DNA of 64,000 nt from an uncultured bacterium (lineage in GTDB: Bacteria; Acidobacteriota; Thermoanaerobaculia; Thermoanaerobaculales; Thermoanaerobaculaceae). Under the pieces are notes generated by a model. It ran no database searches. It was not told the DNA's origin and was given only the letters and a program-made list of their open reading frames with translations. This document shows positions 50,825 to 62,468 of this stretch, in pieces; positions within the stretch are counted from its first letter, which is position 1, and every line of letters begins with the position of its first letter. Location of the stretch: assembly GCA_937924755.1 (NCBI GenBank), contig CALEVZ010000014.1, forward strand, positions 62,001-126,000, given 5' to 3'. The position numbers were made by a program, and so were the translations under genes.

Positions 50825-52021
50825 TCACTCCTCGTCGGGTCCCTCCTCCTCGCGCGCCGGCGGCTCGCCCGCGGGCTCGGCGGCGGGCAGCAGGTGGCGC
50901 GGCAGAAAGGCGATGGTGGCGATGAGGGTGGGAATCACCGCGCTGGCGATGACCGTCGCCACCAAAAACGAGTACTGCTGGCGGGTGACGATGTCGTGGG
51001 TGAGGCCGTAGAGCGCCGAGATGGTGCCGAAGGTGAGGCCGGTGGACATCATCAACGTGTAGTACCAGCGCTCCCGTCGCTCGGCGCGGAACCGGCTCAC
51101 CACCGGGAAAAGACCGGCGATCTTGGTGAGCGATTTGGCCGCGAAGAGCAGCAGAAAGGCAAGCGGCGCCGCTGCCACCGCCGGCAGCGACACCAGCGAT
51201 CCCGCCCGCAGGAAGTAAAACGGTGTCAAAAAGCCGATGGTCAGCGTCCGCATCCGGCGGATCCAATGGTGGTCCTCGGCCGCCGCGCCAGCCAGCACCA
51301 TGCCGGCGATGTAGGCGGGCAAAACCGCCTCGCTGCCCGACCACAGCGCCAGGGCGCCGAGGCCGAAGAGCACCAGCAGCACCCACTTGGTGCGCACGGC
51401 GGCGGTGCGGTAGGCGTAACGCCGGGTAATCGCCGCGGTGAGCCTGGGGAGCAGAGCGATGATGGCGGCGCTGGCGGCGAGGAAAACGACCGTACGGCCG
51501 GTGAACGGCGCAAAGATCAGCCCGAGGGCGATGACCGTGCCGAGGTCGTTGACGAAGCACGCGCCGAGAATGCCCTTGCCGAACTCGGTGCGGTTGAAAC
51601 CGGTCTCCAGCATCACCGCGTAAACCACCGCCATGGACGTGGTCGACAGGGCGACACCGGCGAGCCAGCTCGCCGCCGGGTCCCAGCCCAGCGCGTAACG
51701 GGCGACGGCGGCACACCCCAGAAACGGCGCTAGGAATCCGACCGCGCCCACCGCCAGGACTTCCCGAGACTTGCTGCGCAGCACCGCCGGCTGCAGTTCG
51801 GCGCCGGCCAGGAAGGTGAGCAGCACGGCGCCGGCGGCGGCGAGAAAGCGCAGCCATGTTTCATCGCCGCCGAGAGCGCCGGGGCCGACGTAGCGCTCGG
51901 CGATCCACCCGGCCGCCATCCCCACACAGATTTCCGTGAGTGCCATGGAGACCTTGAGGCGGTTGGCGAGGATCGTCGACAGGATGGCGAGCGCCAGCCA
52001 GGCGGCGGCGAGGGCGAACAT
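50825..52021 (-). CDS. Cation:proton antiporter (CPA2/Kef-type)
   Basis: LLTFLAGAELQPAVLRSKSREVLAVGAVGFLAPF; GACFVNDLGTVIALGLIFAPF; about 12 TM. Confidence 0.9.
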   Translation of the reverse strand: MFALAAAWLALAILSTILANRLKVSMALTEICVGMAAGWIAERYVGPGALGGDETWLRFLAAAGAVLLTFLAGAELQPAVLRSKSREVLAVGAVGFLAPFLGCAAVARYALGWDPAASWLAGVALSTTSMAVVYAVMLETGFNRTEFGKGILGACFVNDLGTVIALGLIFAPFTGRTVVFLAASAAIIALLPRLTAAITRRYAYRTAAVRTKWVLLVLFGLGALALWSGSEAVLPAYIAGMVLAGAAAEDHHWIRRMRTLTIGFLTPFYFLRAGSLVSLPAVAAAPLAFLLLFAAKSLTKIAGLFPVVSRFRAERRERWYYTLMMSTGLTFGTISALYGLTHDIVTRQQYSFLVATVIASAVIPTLIATIAFLPRHLLPAAEPAGEPPAREEEGPDEE

Positions 52022-52282
52022 TTCCGTCACGGGCTTCTCCTTTCGGCCCATAGAGATGGGCCCACGTCCCAGGAGTCATCAGCCCGTGACGGGCGGTTTG
52101 CGGGGGACTCCATCCCCTGCTGCGATCCCGGGCGCGGAGGCCGCCGTCCCAGGCAAGCCCCGCGAGGATACCACGCCCGCCGCCGGGCGCGGTAGAACAC
52201 ATGCAGCGCACCGAGCACCGGAAGTCAGCGACGACACCTCCGCCGCACCGGTGCCGCCGGAAACACCCCGACGGGTTGTCGC

Positions 52283-52621
52283 CTACTCCGGCTGCACGAT
52301 TGGGAAACGGGTGAGTGGCAGGCCGTCTTGGGCACGCTTGAAGACGATGTCGCGGGCGCGCTCGATTGGGATGGCCACCGCCCCGGTGGCGGGGTCCAGC
52401 AGACGGTAGCCGTGCAAGCGCTCCTGCTGACTGGCGATGTTGCGGGCCAGCTCTTCGGCGCGCACGTTTTCCACCTTGCGCACCCGCTCCAGCGCCTCCT
52501 GGCGGTAGAACAACGCCTGCAGGGCAACGATGACCACGAAGAGCAGCACAGCCCCGACGACGCCCAGGAGGGCGGTGAGGGGGGCGTTGGGATCGGTCCC
52601 GCGAGTCACGACGGTCTCCAT
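52283..52621 (-). CDS. Small membrane protein at the 3' end of the alternative complex III operon
   Basis: METVVTRGTDPNAPLTALLGVVGAVLLFVVIVALQALFY; adjoins the actF stop. Confidence 0.65.
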   Translation of the reverse strand: METVVTRGTDPNAPLTALLGVVGAVLLFVVIVALQALFYRQEALERVRKVENVRAEELARNIASQQERLHGYRLLDPATGAVAIPIERARDIVFKRAQDGLPLTRFPIVQPE

Positions 52622-53826
52622 CAGGCGTTCTCGAAGGTGAGGGATTCCATAAGCCGCGGGTCCCTCTCGGGCACCAGGGAGGTGGCGCGAACTCTGTGCA
52701 GCATGCTCGCCATCAGCGCTCCGGCCAGGCCCACCGCCAGCGCCAGGCTCGCCCAGTTGAGGGTGGCATGTTCGCTCTGCACCGGAATGACGAACCAGTA
52801 CAGGTCCAGCCAGTGCATGATCAGCAGCCATCCGGCGGCGACCGCCAGGGCCCCCTTGCGCCGCTTGGGGCCGCGCGACAGCAGCGCCAAAAACGGCAAA
52901 AGGAAGTGGCCGAACACCAGCGCCAGCCCCGCCCACCCCCAGCCGTGCTCCTGCCGGTGCAGGTAAAACAGTGTTTCTTCGGGGATGTTGGCGTACCACA
53001 TGAGCATGAACTGGGAAAAGGAGATGTACGCCCAGAACACGGTGAAGGCGAAGAGGAGCTTGCCCAGGTCGTGGTAGTGCTCGCGGGTGATGGCGCGGCG
53101 CAGGAAGCCGGCCCGCTGCACCAGGTAGCTGAAGAGGATCAGGGAAGCGAAAAAACCCACCGCCGCCCCGGCAAAGTAGTACACCCCCAGCATGGTGCTG
53201 TACCAGTGGGGATCCAGCGACATGAGCAGGTCAAAGGCGGCAAAGGTCACCGTGAAGGCGAACAGGAACATGGCCGGAGCGGCGCGCCGGCGCATGGCCA
53301 GGGTGTGCGCGACATCGCCGGAGGTGTCCTGGGCCAGCGAGCGGCCGACGAAAAAGCGCGCCAGCCATACCCACACCCCCAGGTAGAGCGCGCAGCGGAT
53401 GAGGAAGAAGGGGGTGTTGAGGTAGCCCGATTTCCACTGCAGCAGCGGATCGGCGGCCACCGCGTCGGCGTGCGACCAGTGGTACAGCTCCCCCAACCCC
53501 ACCGCGATGGGCACGAACAGTAAGGCCAGCAGGGGCAGAGTCGATGCCATGGCCTCGGCCAGGCGCCGCACCACCACCGACCACCCGGCGTTGGTGAGGT
53601 GCTGCAGCATGACGAAGAACAGCGCCCCCAGGGCGATGCTGGCGAAAAAGGCCCAGGCGTGCAGGTAGGCGAAAAAGAACCCGCGCCACCCCTGACCGGA
53701 AAGGGCTCCCAGTGCCAGGGCCGCCACCAACCCCACCCCGGCGGCCAGCCAGCCGCCGCGCACAACCGGCGAAGCCTTCTCCCCCAACACCCTTGGTTCG
53801 TTGCCGAGATCGACCATTGCTCGCAT
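52621..53826 (-). CDS. actF: Alternative complex III quinol-binding subunit ActF-like
   Basis: About 10 TM; FTVFWAYISFSQFMLMWYANIPEETLFYLHR. Confidence 0.88.
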   Translation of the reverse strand: MRAMVDLGNEPRVLGEKASPVVRGGWLAAGVGLVAALALGALSGQGWRGFFFAYLHAWAFFASIALGALFFVMLQHLTNAGWSVVVRRLAEAMASTLPLLALLFVPIAVGLGELYHWSHADAVAADPLLQWKSGYLNTPFFLIRCALYLGVWVWLARFFVGRSLAQDTSGDVAHTLAMRRRAAPAMFLFAFTVTFAAFDLLMSLDPHWYSTMLGVYYFAGAAVGFFASLILFSYLVQRAGFLRRAITREHYHDLGKLLFAFTVFWAYISFSQFMLMWYANIPEETLFYLHRQEHGWGWAGLALVFGHFLLPFLALLSRGPKRRKGALAVAAGWLLIMHWLDLYWFVIPVQSEHATLNWASLALAVGLAGALMASMLHRVRATSLVPERDPRLMESLTFENA

Positions 53827-53835
53827 GGCCTTGCC

Positions 53836-54501
53836 CTACCTGGCGAGCTGCCCACGCAGCTCGACGGGAACGTCGTCCATGGTGGCTCCTTGAGAGAACT
53901 GCAACACCCGCACGTGGGCGACGATCGCCCAGCGATCGGCCACCGGCAGCTGCGGGCCGTAGGCGGGCATATTGCGGATACCGTTGGCGATGGTGTTGTA
54001 AAGATGGCCGTCGGGGCGGCTGCGCACCAGCTCGGTGTGCAGCGAGGACGGGGGCGTCCAGGTCCCCTCCTGCAGGGCGTCGGCACGCACGGCGATGGGG
54101 CCGTCGCCGTACCCGGCCAGGCCATGGCACGGGCTGCAGTAGATGTTGTAGCGCTCCTCGCCCCGCCGCAGCAGCTCGGCGGTCACCGGCACCGGCAGGC
54201 TGGCCAGCCAGATTCCCCCGCGGCGACCGGTGGCGAACCCCTCCTCGGCGCCGGCGGATCCCGCCGGCACCACCCCGCGAGGGTGGGGGCGCATAGCGCG
54301 GCCATCAGCGAACAGGGGGTTCTCGGCCTGCGCCTTGAATTTGGGCTGGTGGTCCATGTCGTGGATGAGGTGGACGCGGGGCTCGGACGAGGTCACCACG
54401 CGGGCACGGGCGATGAGGGCCAAGGGCACCAGCGCCAGCGCCGTGGCCACCAACGCCGCGTAGATCAACCACCTGGGGACGTCCTTTAGCAGGGCGATCA
54501 T
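53836..54501 (-). CDS. actE: Alternative complex III monohaem cytochrome c ActE-like
   Basis: GEERYNIYCSPCHGLAGYGDGPIAVRA; HDMDHQPKFKAQAENPLFADGRAMRP. Confidence 0.9.
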   Translation of the reverse strand: MIALLKDVPRWLIYAALVATALALVPLALIARARVVTSSEPRVHLIHDMDHQPKFKAQAENPLFADGRAMRPHPRGVVPAGSAGAEEGFATGRRGGIWLASLPVPVTAELLRRGEERYNIYCSPCHGLAGYGDGPIAVRADALQEGTWTPPSSLHTELVRSRPDGHLYNTIANGIRNMPAYGPQLPVADRWAIVAHVRVLQFSQGATMDDVPVELRGQLAR

Positions 54502-55049
54502 CCCTCCACCTCCAGCACTGGCCTGCCGCCACTGGACTCCAACAGCGCCCGCGTCGCCCGGGGGTCGAACTTGGGGTCGCGTGCCTCGATGGAGATGAAA
54601 AAGCGATCGTTGCTGGCCCGCCGGAAGCGCTCGAGCCGGAAAAGGGGGTGGAAAAACTGCGGCAAGCCGTTGGCCACCAGCATCCCCACGAACGCCCCGA
54701 TGGCCGCCAGGAGCACCGTCAGCTCGAAGGTCACCGGGATGGCGGCGGGCAGCCCGAAGTAGGGCTTGGCGCTAATGATAAAGGGGTAATCCACGGCGTT
54801 GGTCCACCACTGCAGCAGTAGCCCAGTCGAGGCACCGACGGCGCCGCACCCCGCCACCAACCACGGCAGCCGCGACACCTGAATTCCCATCGCCTCATCC
54901 AGGCCGTGGATGGGAATGGGAGTGTGCACATCGAAGTAGCGATAGCCGGCGTCCCGTACCCGGGCAGCGGCCTCCAGCACCGCCGGCACCGTCTCGTACT
55001 CGGCCAGAAGCCCCCAGAGCCTTCCTTTCTCCTCGGCGTGGGAACTCAT
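54498..55049 (-). CDS. actD: DUF3341 protein, ActD-like
   Basis: [43 protein letters not shown]. Confidence 0.92.
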   Translation of the reverse strand: MSSHAEEKGRLWGLLAEYETVPAVLEAAARVRDAGYRYFDVHTPIPIHGLDEAMGIQVSRLPWLVAGCGAVGASTGLLLQWWTNAVDYPFIISAKPYFGLPAAIPVTFELTVLLAAIGAFVGMLVANGLPQFFHPLFRLERFRRASNDRFFISIEARDPKFDPRATRALLESSGGRPVLEVEG

Positions 55050-56503
55050 CGCTCATTCTCCTCGTCGTGCTGGTGGGGGATTTCACCCCAGTACTGCCCG
55101 TGACCGCGGTGGGGACCCAGCTCCAGACCGGCCGCCGGCACCACCGATTTCACCTCGGCCATGGCGACGATGGGCAAAAAACGCAGGAAGAGCAAGAAGA
55201 GGGTGAAGAACAGCCCGAAGCTGCCCAGGAAAGTGAGCAGGTCCACCCATGTGGGCCAGTACACTCCCCAGGAGGAGGGCAGAAAGTCGCGGGACAGGGA
55301 GGTCACGACGATGACGAAGCGTTCGAACCACATGCCGATGTTGACGAAGATCGAGATCACCAGCAGCAGCCCGGGTGTCTGACGCAAGCGCTTGAACCAC
55401 AACAGCTGCGGGATGATGGCGTTGCAGGTGAACATGATCCAGTAGGACCAGGCGTAGGGACCCAGGGCCCGGTTCAAGAAGGTGAAGCTCTCGTAGGGGT
55501 TGCCCGAATACCAGGCGATGAAGAACTCGATGATGTAGCTGTAACCCACCATGGAGCCCGTGGCCAGGATGATCTTCGCCATGTTGTCCAGATGGCGCGG
55601 AGTGATGAGCGACTCCAGCCGGAAGATGTGGCGCACCGGAATGAGCAAGGTCAAGACCATGGCGAAGCCGGAAAAGATCGCCCCGGCGACGAAGTAGGGC
55701 GGGAAGATGGTGGCGTGCCAGCCGGGAAGCTGGGAAACGGCGAAGTCGAAGGACACCACCGAGTGTACCGACAGCACCAGGGGGGTTGCGAGGGCCGCCA
55801 GCAGCAGGTAGGCGCGCTCGTAGCGGTGCCAGTGCCGCCCGGAACCCCGCCAGCCGAGGGCGGCAATGCCGTAGGCAATCTGCCGAATCTTGCTCCTGGC
55901 CCGGTCCCGCAGGGTGGCCAGGTCCGGCACCATGCCCATGTACCAGAACATCAGGGACACGGTAAAGTAGGTACTGACCGCGAACACGTCCCACAGCAGA
56001 GGCGAGCGGAAGTTGGGCCACATCTGCATCTGATTGGGCAACGGGGCGAGCCAGTACTCGAACCACGGCCGCCCCACGTGGATGGCGGGAAACAGCCCGG
56101 CGCAGATGACCGCGAAGATGGTCATGGCCTCGGCAAAGCGGTTGATGCTGGTCCGCCACTTCTGACGGAACAGGAAGAGGATGGCGGAAATCAGTGTCCC
56201 GGCGTGGCCGATTCCTACCCAAAAGACGAAGTTGATAATGGCAAACCCCCACGCCACCGGCTGGTTGATCCCCCACACCCCCAGGCCGGTCCAGAAGAGG
56301 TAGCCCAGCATGGCAAACAGCACGAAGGTGAGGGAGGCCGAGGTGCCGAAGGCCAGCCACCACTCCCGCGACGGCCGTGGCCGTTCGGCAATTTCGCACA
56401 CCTGCTCGGTAATGCTGGCCAGGTCGCTCTTGCCCAGCACCAGGGGAGCGCGCTCCCCCGGACGTTCCAGGGTGTTGTCGAGATCCAGCGGGATGGCGCT
56501 CAT
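55046..56503 (-). CDS. actC: NrfD/PsrC-like quinol-binding membrane subunit ActC
   Basis: [61 protein letters not shown]. Confidence 0.94.
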   Translation of the reverse strand: MSAIPLDLDNTLERPGERAPLVLGKSDLASITEQVCEIAERPRPSREWWLAFGTSASLTFVLFAMLGYLFWTGLGVWGINQPVAWGFAIINFVFWVGIGHAGTLISAILFLFRQKWRTSINRFAEAMTIFAVICAGLFPAIHVGRPWFEYWLAPLPNQMQMWPNFRSPLLWDVFAVSTYFTVSLMFWYMGMVPDLATLRDRARSKIRQIAYGIAALGWRGSGRHWHRYERAYLLLAALATPLVLSVHSVVSFDFAVSQLPGWHATIFPPYFVAGAIFSGFAMVLTLLIPVRHIFRLESLITPRHLDNMAKIILATGSMVGYSYIIEFFIAWYSGNPYESFTFLNRALGPYAWSYWIMFTCNAIIPQLLWFKRLRQTPGLLLVISIFVNIGMWFERFVIVVTSLSRDFLPSSWGVYWPTWVDLLTFLGSFGLFFTLFLLFLRFLPIVAMAEVKSVVPAAGLELGPHRGHGQYWGEIPHQHDEENER

Positions 56504-59500
56504 GAGGAGGCCCCCCCCTCCCCGGCGGGCGCCGCCGGGTTGGTGAGTTTGGCGAGGTACAGGGTGCGCGGTTTGGTGAACAGCTCCTCCAGGATGCCGT
56601 AGGCCCGCGGGTGGCGGTGCAGACGGGAGACCTCGCTGTCAGGGTCCCTGAGGTCCCCGAAGACAATCGCCCGGGTGGGGCAGGTTTGGGCGCAGGCCGG
56701 GACAATCTCGCCGTCCCGCAGGGGCCGCCGCTCGTTCTTGGCGGAGATCTTGGCCGCCTCGATCCGCTGGATACAGAAGGTGCACTTTTCCATCACCCCC
56801 CGCCCGCGCACCGTCACCTCCGGGTTGAAGGCCAGGCGCGTGGTTGCTGAAACGCTCTTGAAGTTATTGAAGAAGTTGAATCGTCGCACCTTGTATGGAC
56901 AGTTGTTGGAGCAGTAGCGGGTGCCCACGCAGCGGTTGTACACCATCTGATTCAGGCCCTCTTCGCTGTGCACCGTGGCCGCTACCGGGCAGACCGACTC
57001 GCAGGGGGCGTTTTCGCAGTGCTGGCAGGGCATGGGCTGGAAGCGCACCTCGGGATCAGCGGGGTCGCCGGCGAAGTAGCGGTCCACCCGGATCCAGTGC
57101 ATCTCCCGCCCGTTGGCCACTTGCTTCTTGCCCACCACCGGAATGTTGTTTTCCGCCTGACAGGCGATGGTGCAGGCGCCGCAGCCGATGCAGGCGGACA
57201 GATCGATGGCCATCCCCCACTGGTGCTCCCCCTTGAATTCAATCTCCTTCCACAGCGGGCTGGCCTTGGCCCAGGCCGTGTTCCTGGCGAATTCGGGGTT
57301 GGCCCGATACTCCGGGAGGCTGGCCTCGCGGATCAACGAGCCGACCCGCCTGCCCCGCTCGGCCATGCCCAGGGTGTCGATGACGTGGTGGTCCTGGGCG
57401 GTGGCCAGCGGGCGACGACGCCCGGTGCGTTCCACCTGCACCCCGCCTACCACCCAGGGGGCAGTGGCGGTGCGCACACGGTAGGCGTTGACTCCCGCAC
57501 CGGCGGCGACCCTACCGCCGGCCTCCCGCCCGTACCCCAGCGCCAGCCCTACCACTCCCCGCGCCTGTCCTGGTACCACCAAGACCGGCGCCTCCACGCT
57601 GCGCCCGCCCGCCGACAGGCGCACCACGTCGCCGTGCCGTACCTTGAGCTCCCGCGCGTCCTCCGGGCCGAAGGTGGCGGCGTTGTCCCAGGTGAGGGTA
57701 GTAATGGGGTCGGGCAGCTCCTGCAGCCAGCCGTTGTTGGCAAATCGCCCGTCGTAGAGGCAGGCGTCGGCGTGGAGGTTGAGCTCCCGCCCCCCATCCG
57801 GCGGGACTTGGAGTCCCGCCGCCGCCGCTATCACAGCCTCCAGATTTAGCCGGGGACGAACCGGGGCCCAGGCAGAGTTGGCCACCACACCCTCGGAGAG
57901 GGCGAGCCGCCATCTCTCCTCCTCCCCGCCCCACAGCCGGGCGAAGGTACGGCGGGTGAGGTCGTGGGCCGACAGCGCCGGCTCGCCCAGCAGCGCCGCC
58001 AACACTTCGGCCGGCGTACGTCCGCCGTACAACGGCTCGATGAGCGGCTGTACCACGCTCACCGTGCCGTCCCAGGCGCGCGCGTCGCCCCACATTTCCA
58101 GCCCATGGGCGCGGGGCAGGTGCCAACGACACAGCTGGGAGGTCTCGTTGTCGTAGATCGACAGGTGCACCGTTTGCGGACATGCCGCCAAAAGTCTGGC
58201 GAAATCCAGCTCCGCCGGGGCGTCCCAGGCGGGATTGCCACCAAGGATCCACAACGTTCGCACCGCGCCATCCGCCAGGGCGGTCGCCAGCTGGGAGATT
58301 CCCTCCAGATGCGACCGCCGCGTGGGCTCCGGGTCGGGCAGATAGGTGACGGTGGTTCCCACCGTCCCCAACGCCTCGTTCAGCGCGGCGGCGAGGACAT
58401 GGACCTCGGGAGGCTGAGAGGGCCCCACCACCACCAGCCCCTGCTGGCGGGCCTGGAGCAGGTCACGGGCCGCCAGGGCCGCGAAGCGGGACTCTGGCGA
58501 GCCGGCGTCGAAGGCAGCTGCTCCCCACCCGGCGGGCAAGGCCAGGCCGCCCCTCGCCAGCTCGTGGGCCAGCTGCCGCAGCAGGGCGCCCATGTGCCTT
58601 GCGGGCAGCGCCAGGCGGTGGTCCGAGGCTGCACCTGTGACCGTCAGCAGCGCCTCCGCCGCGTAAAGCCGCGGCATGGCGTCCCCCTCGCCGCTGCGCG
58701 CCGCCCCCCAGTGGCGGGCGTGGCGCAAGCCCTCCGGGTGCCCGAACAGGAAATCCGACTCCAGTCCCACGATCACCCGCGCCCGCTCCAGGTGCAGCCT
58801 GGGGCGTACCAACCCACCGAAAGCCCGCGCCAGGCCGGCCCGTTCCAGGTCCCGCGACACCGGCTCGTACTCCACCCAGAGCACTCGCGGGAACTGCTCC
58901 TGCAGCTCGTTTCTCAGTGCCAGCACGGTAGGTGAGGAGGTGGCCTCGGCGAGCACGGCGAACCCTGCCCCTTTGTCGGCACGCAGTAGGGTTGCCTGTT
59001 CGGCCGCAAGGGCCAGGAAGTCGTCCCAGGTAGGAACCCGGCGCTGCCCACCCTCCCGCCGCACCAGCGTGGTGCTGCGCTCGGGGTCGTACAGCTCCAA
59101 CACCGCCGCCTGGGCCCAGGCCGTGGCCGCGCCCAAGCTGGAGGGATGGGCGGGGTTGCCCTCCACCTTGATGGGGCGGCCGTCGTAGCTCTTTACCAGC
59201 ACCCCCAGCGACGCCCCGCCCAGCTCCAGGGCGGTGGCGAAGTGCTGCGGCACCCCGGGGACGTATCCCTCCGGCCGATAGGCGAAGGGCATGATGCGCT
59301 CCTTGGGCCAGCGGCAGGCGGTCAAGCCCGCCAGCGCCAGGGAGGCGGCCATCACCTTGAGGATCGATCGTCGCGTCGTCGGCTTGATCAGCTCGTCTGC
59401 CAGCTCGGGGAATTCCTGCTGGATCCTTTGCTGGAAGGCGGGCGACGCCGCCAGTTCTTCGAGACTGCGCCAGTACTGTTTACCCAAACTTGACCCCCCC

Positions 59501-59547
59501 GACCCTCGAGAACCTTCCCCCCGCGAAAGATCCTGCCGCCGCCTCAT
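56500..59547 (-). CDS. actB: ActB, fused molybdopterin-type and Fe-S subunit of alternative complex III
   Basis: [52 protein letters not shown] 59547 overlaps actA stop. Confidence 0.94.
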   Translation of the reverse strand: MRRRQDLSRGEGSRGSGGSSLGKQYWRSLEELAASPAFQQRIQQEFPELADELIKPTTRRSILKVMAASLALAGLTACRWPKERIMPFAYRPEGYVPGVPQHFATALELGGASLGVLVKSYDGRPIKVEGNPAHPSSLGAATAWAQAAVLELYDPERSTTLVRREGGQRRVPTWDDFLALAAEQATLLRADKGAGFAVLAEATSSPTVLALRNELQEQFPRVLWVEYEPVSRDLERAGLARAFGGLVRPRLHLERARVIVGLESDFLFGHPEGLRHARHWGAARSGEGDAMPRLYAAEALLTVTGAASDHRLALPARHMGALLRQLAHELARGGLALPAGWGAAAFDAGSPESRFAALAARDLLQARQQGLVVVGPSQPPEVHVLAAALNEALGTVGTTVTYLPDPEPTRRSHLEGISQLATALADGAVRTLWILGGNPAWDAPAELDFARLLAACPQTVHLSIYDNETSQLCRWHLPRAHGLEMWGDARAWDGTVSVVQPLIEPLYGGRTPAEVLAALLGEPALSAHDLTRRTFARLWGGEEERWRLALSEGVVANSAWAPVRPRLNLEAVIAAAAGLQVPPDGGRELNLHADACLYDGRFANNGWLQELPDPITTLTWDNAATFGPEDARELKVRHGDVVRLSAGGRSVEAPVLVVPGQARGVVGLALGYGREAGGRVAAGAGVNAYRVRTATAPWVVGGVQVERTGRRRPLATAQDHHVIDTLGMAERGRRVGSLIREASLPEYRANPEFARNTAWAKASPLWKEIEFKGEHQWGMAIDLSACIGCGACTIACQAENNIPVVGKKQVANGREMHWIRVDRYFAGDPADPEVRFQPMPCQHCENAPCESVCPVAATVHSEEGLNQMVYNRCVGTRYCSNNCPYKVRRFNFFNNFKSVSATTRLAFNPEVTVRGRGVMEKCTFCIQRIEAAKISAKNERRPLRDGEIVPACAQTCPTRAIVFGDLRDPDSEVSRLHRHPRAYGILEELFTKPRTLYLAKLTNPAAPAGEGGASS

Positions 59548-60212
59548 CGGTGGCAAGTCCAACAGTCCACCGAGGGGTTGATCCCCGCGGCTTCCCGCAG
59601 GCGCCGGCCGTGCTCCGCCGGATCCCCCGGGGCCACCCAATCCATCACCGTGACCAGCTCGGGAGGTCGTAGGTGGGGATCGGGGTTGCGATGGCAATCC
59701 AGACACCACCCCATGGAGAGGGTGTGCACCTGCTGCACCACCTCCATGGTGTCCACCCGTCCGTGACAGGACGCACACCCTACCCCGGCCCGCAGGTGGG
59801 CGCTGTGGTTGAAGTAGGCGTAATCCGGCAGATCGTGCACCTTCACCCAGGGGATGGGCAACCCCGACGCATAGCTCTCGCGGACCGTCAGCAACCGCGG
59901 GCTATTGGCGCGCACCTGCTTGTGGCAGTTCATGCAGGTCTGGGTGGGGGGGATGGCGGCGAAGGCGGCCCGCTCCACTGTGGTGTGGCAGTAGCGGCAG
60001 TCCATGCCCAGTTGCCCGGCGTGGAGGGCGTGGGAGAACGGCACCGGCTGCTCCGGTCGGTATCCCACGTCGGTGGTCTTGGGCGAACCTCCCAGCCACA
60101 CCAGTGCCACCAGGTAGGCCGGCAGAGTGACCAGCACGATGGCCAGGGCAGGACGGATCAGATTGGTCCATGCCGGGAACACGAACCGTCCCGGCTCGGC
60201 GTCGCTCTTCAT
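59544..60212 (-). CDS. actA: ActA, pentahaem cytochrome c
   Basis: Five CxxCH motifs: CRYCH, CMNCH, CASCH, CLDCH, CWTCH. Confidence 0.93.
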   Translation of the reverse strand: MKSDAEPGRFVFPAWTNLIRPALAIVLVTLPAYLVALVWLGGSPKTTDVGYRPEQPVPFSHALHAGQLGMDCRYCHTTVERAAFAAIPPTQTCMNCHKQVRANSPRLLTVRESYASGLPIPWVKVHDLPDYAYFNHSAHLRAGVGCASCHGRVDTMEVVQQVHTLSMGWCLDCHRNPDPHLRPPELVTVMDWVAPGDPAEHGRRLREAAGINPSVDCWTCHR

Positions 60213-60373
60213 GGTGGGTGAGCTTAAGCGGGCGACTGACGGCCGTCAAGCAAGGACATGCCGACGGCCGATCCCCCCTTCCACCCTCGCCGAAGTCGAG
60301 CACCGCTCGAAAGTTGGCAAAATCTTCGAAGCCACGGGGAAGGACTTGCCGATCACCTCCCATGCTTTTGCAA

Positions 60374-62467
60374 TTACTGGACAGGGGCGGGCTCGATGCT
60401 GTCGATGACCCAAGCGCGGCCGTCGAGGGGCACCACCTCCCCGACGCCGCGACCCAGCAGTCCCTGCACAACCTCGGTGCCCACCGACAGGATGCCCGCT
60501 TCCGGGTCACCCTCGTAAGGGCCCAGCACGGTGATCCGCCGCAACGCTCCGGTTTCCGGCTGACGCAGTTGCACGGTGGTTCCGGCCCGCACGGCACTGG
60601 CGTCGACTCTGGCCGGGTCGATGATCACCACCCGGGCCAGATCCGCCTGCAGCCTGGCCGCCCGGGCCGAGAGCAACTCCTGGCGCGCCCGCTGGGCGTG
60701 GTATTCGAAGTTCTCCCGCAAGTCCCCCTCCTCGCGGGCGATTTGAATGGCTTTCAGGGTTTCCGGGATTTCCTTGTCGAGCAGCCGCCGCAGCTCCTCC
60801 TGCAGTCGCGCCACGGTGGAGGCCAAGGCAGGGACCGCATCCTCCCGGATCGACGGCTCCACCAGCTCCGGAAAGCGTGCCAGCACCGCCCGCCGCAGCC
60901 AGGCCCGCTCGGCGGCCAGGTTGCCCGGGCGTTCGCACATCTGCGCCAAACGACGAGCCTGATCCAGGGTCAGGCGATCCCGGAGAATGTTGGCCGCCAG
61001 GCCTCGGGGAGACAGCGCCTCCCGCAATCGCCCGCGCACCGGTGTCATTTCCTGGCGCTCGGCCAGCTCCACTAGGCGCAGTAGGAACGAGCCTGCGCGC
61101 CGCTCCTCGATGAAGGGGAAAACCGGATCGCCCTCCCCCACCTCGCACAGCCAGGCGAAGGCTGCCGGGAAACGTTGCGGGTGCAGGAGCACCTGGTCGA
61201 GAAAGGCCACCACTCTCGCCTCCTCCCCAGCGGCCAGCAATTGGGCGGCCAAGCGTGACAGGAGACGGGGATGGACCTCCCGCTCCAGCCACGCGGCGAA
61301 GGTCTCGCCCCAGGGCCCAGCGCTTCGCCGCACCGCCTCCAAAACCGATTCCCGACTCGTCGCATCGCCCAGCGCCGCCAGTACCGCCAGAGCGCCATGG
61401 GAGGTCAAGATCCGCTCCTGCGCCTGCGCCACCGCCTCCCCCCGGGCCCCGAGCCGCTCCGCTAAAGCCGCCGCCTCCCACTCCAGGCCCGGGTCTTCCC
61501 GGGCAACCCCGGCTCGCTCCAGCAGAACTTCCGCCATGCGCGCGGCCAGGCCTTGCCGCCGGGCGCCGTGGCGCCGGGCCAGCTCCAGCTGCTGCGCCAA
61601 AGGCGCGCCCTCGAACTCCTGCGCCACTTCGTCGTCCACCGCCTGGCCAGCGGCCAGGCGGTACACCAGCCGCGCACCGCTGCCCGAGGCGAGCAGCCGG
61701 GGGTGCTTCTTGGCCTTGCTCCACCAGGTGGCCCACGCCTCCGCGGGGACGATTCCGTCGAGCGCCGCCTTCAATTCGCCCACGCTCATGGCCGCGCCGG
61801 CGCTCTCCAGCACCTGCTCCAGCAGCCCCGCCGGGTCCTCGCTCGCCTGACGGATCAGTGTTTCCGGCTCCTCCAGCCGGCGTCGCAGGAAATGTCCCGG
61901 CGGCAAGGGCGTCAAGTGCTTGGGGGCGGCGTGGATGGGCACCGGTACGTTGGCCTGCCGCTCGAAATCCAGCCGCAGCACCCCCAGCTGGGGGTTGAGG
62001 GAAACCACCCTGCCGGCCCCCCGACCAGCCATGGCGAACACCCCACCGACATCGTGGGCCAGCCACAACTCCAGCTCCTCGAGGGCCTCCGCCGGCTTGC
62101 GGGTGGTGCGGAGGTTGAAGTGTTTTAAGAGCATCTCCAGCGATGGCCGGCCCGCCCAGACCTGGCGTACCGCCTCCTCCAGCTCGGCTCGCGCCGTCGC
62201 CTCATCGCCCACGCCCAGTCGCAGCATCTCCCCAAGTAGCTCCTTTTGCGTCATCCAGGCCCCCCGCGCCCCCGCCTCCACCGCCGCCAGCTCCAACAAC
62301 GACCCCGCCAGCGTCTTTTTCCCCCGGCGGCGCAACAGGGCAAGCGCCTCCAAGAGCTCCCCCGCGTGGCTGACATCGCTTTCCAGTCGGCCGAGGAAGC
62401 GCTCCTCCAAAACCGTATTATTTCCCTGGGCAATCAGTTTGGCCCACTCCTCCAGCCATGCCGACAC
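60374..62467 (-). CDS. Long protein with C-terminal GreA/GreB-like transcription-factor domain
   Basis: C-terminus IAREEGDLRENFEYHAQRARQELL...GTTVQLRQPETGALRRITVLGPYEGDPEAGILSVGTEVVQGLLGRGVGEVVPL; about 500 aa helical N-terminal part. Confidence 0.85.
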   Translation of the reverse strand: MSAWLEEWAKLIAQGNNTVLEERFLGRLESDVSHAGELLEALALLRRRGKKTLAGSLLELAAVEAGARGAWMTQKELLGEMLRLGVGDEATARAELEEAVRQVWAGRPSLEMLLKHFNLRTTRKPAEALEELELWLAHDVGGVFAMAGRGAGRVVSLNPQLGVLRLDFERQANVPVPIHAAPKHLTPLPPGHFLRRRLEEPETLIRQASEDPAGLLEQVLESAGAAMSVGELKAALDGIVPAEAWATWWSKAKKHPRLLASGSGARLVYRLAAGQAVDDEVAQEFEGAPLAQQLELARRHGARRQGLAARMAEVLLERAGVAREDPGLEWEAAALAERLGARGEAVAQAQERILTSHGALAVLAALGDATSRESVLEAVRRSAGPWGETFAAWLEREVHPRLLSRLAAQLLAAGEEARVVAFLDQVLLHPQRFPAAFAWLCEVGEGDPVFPFIEERRAGSFLLRLVELAERQEMTPVRGRLREALSPRGLAANILRDRLTLDQARRLAQMCERPGNLAAERAWLRRAVLARFPELVEPSIREDAVPALASTVARLQEELRRLLDKEIPETLKAIQIAREEGDLRENFEYHAQRARQELLSARAARLQADLARVVIIDPARVDASAVRAGTTVQLRQPETGALRRITVLGPYEGDPEAGILSVGTEVVQGLLGRGVGEVVPLDGRAWVIDSIEPAPVQ

Positions 62468-62468
62468 G

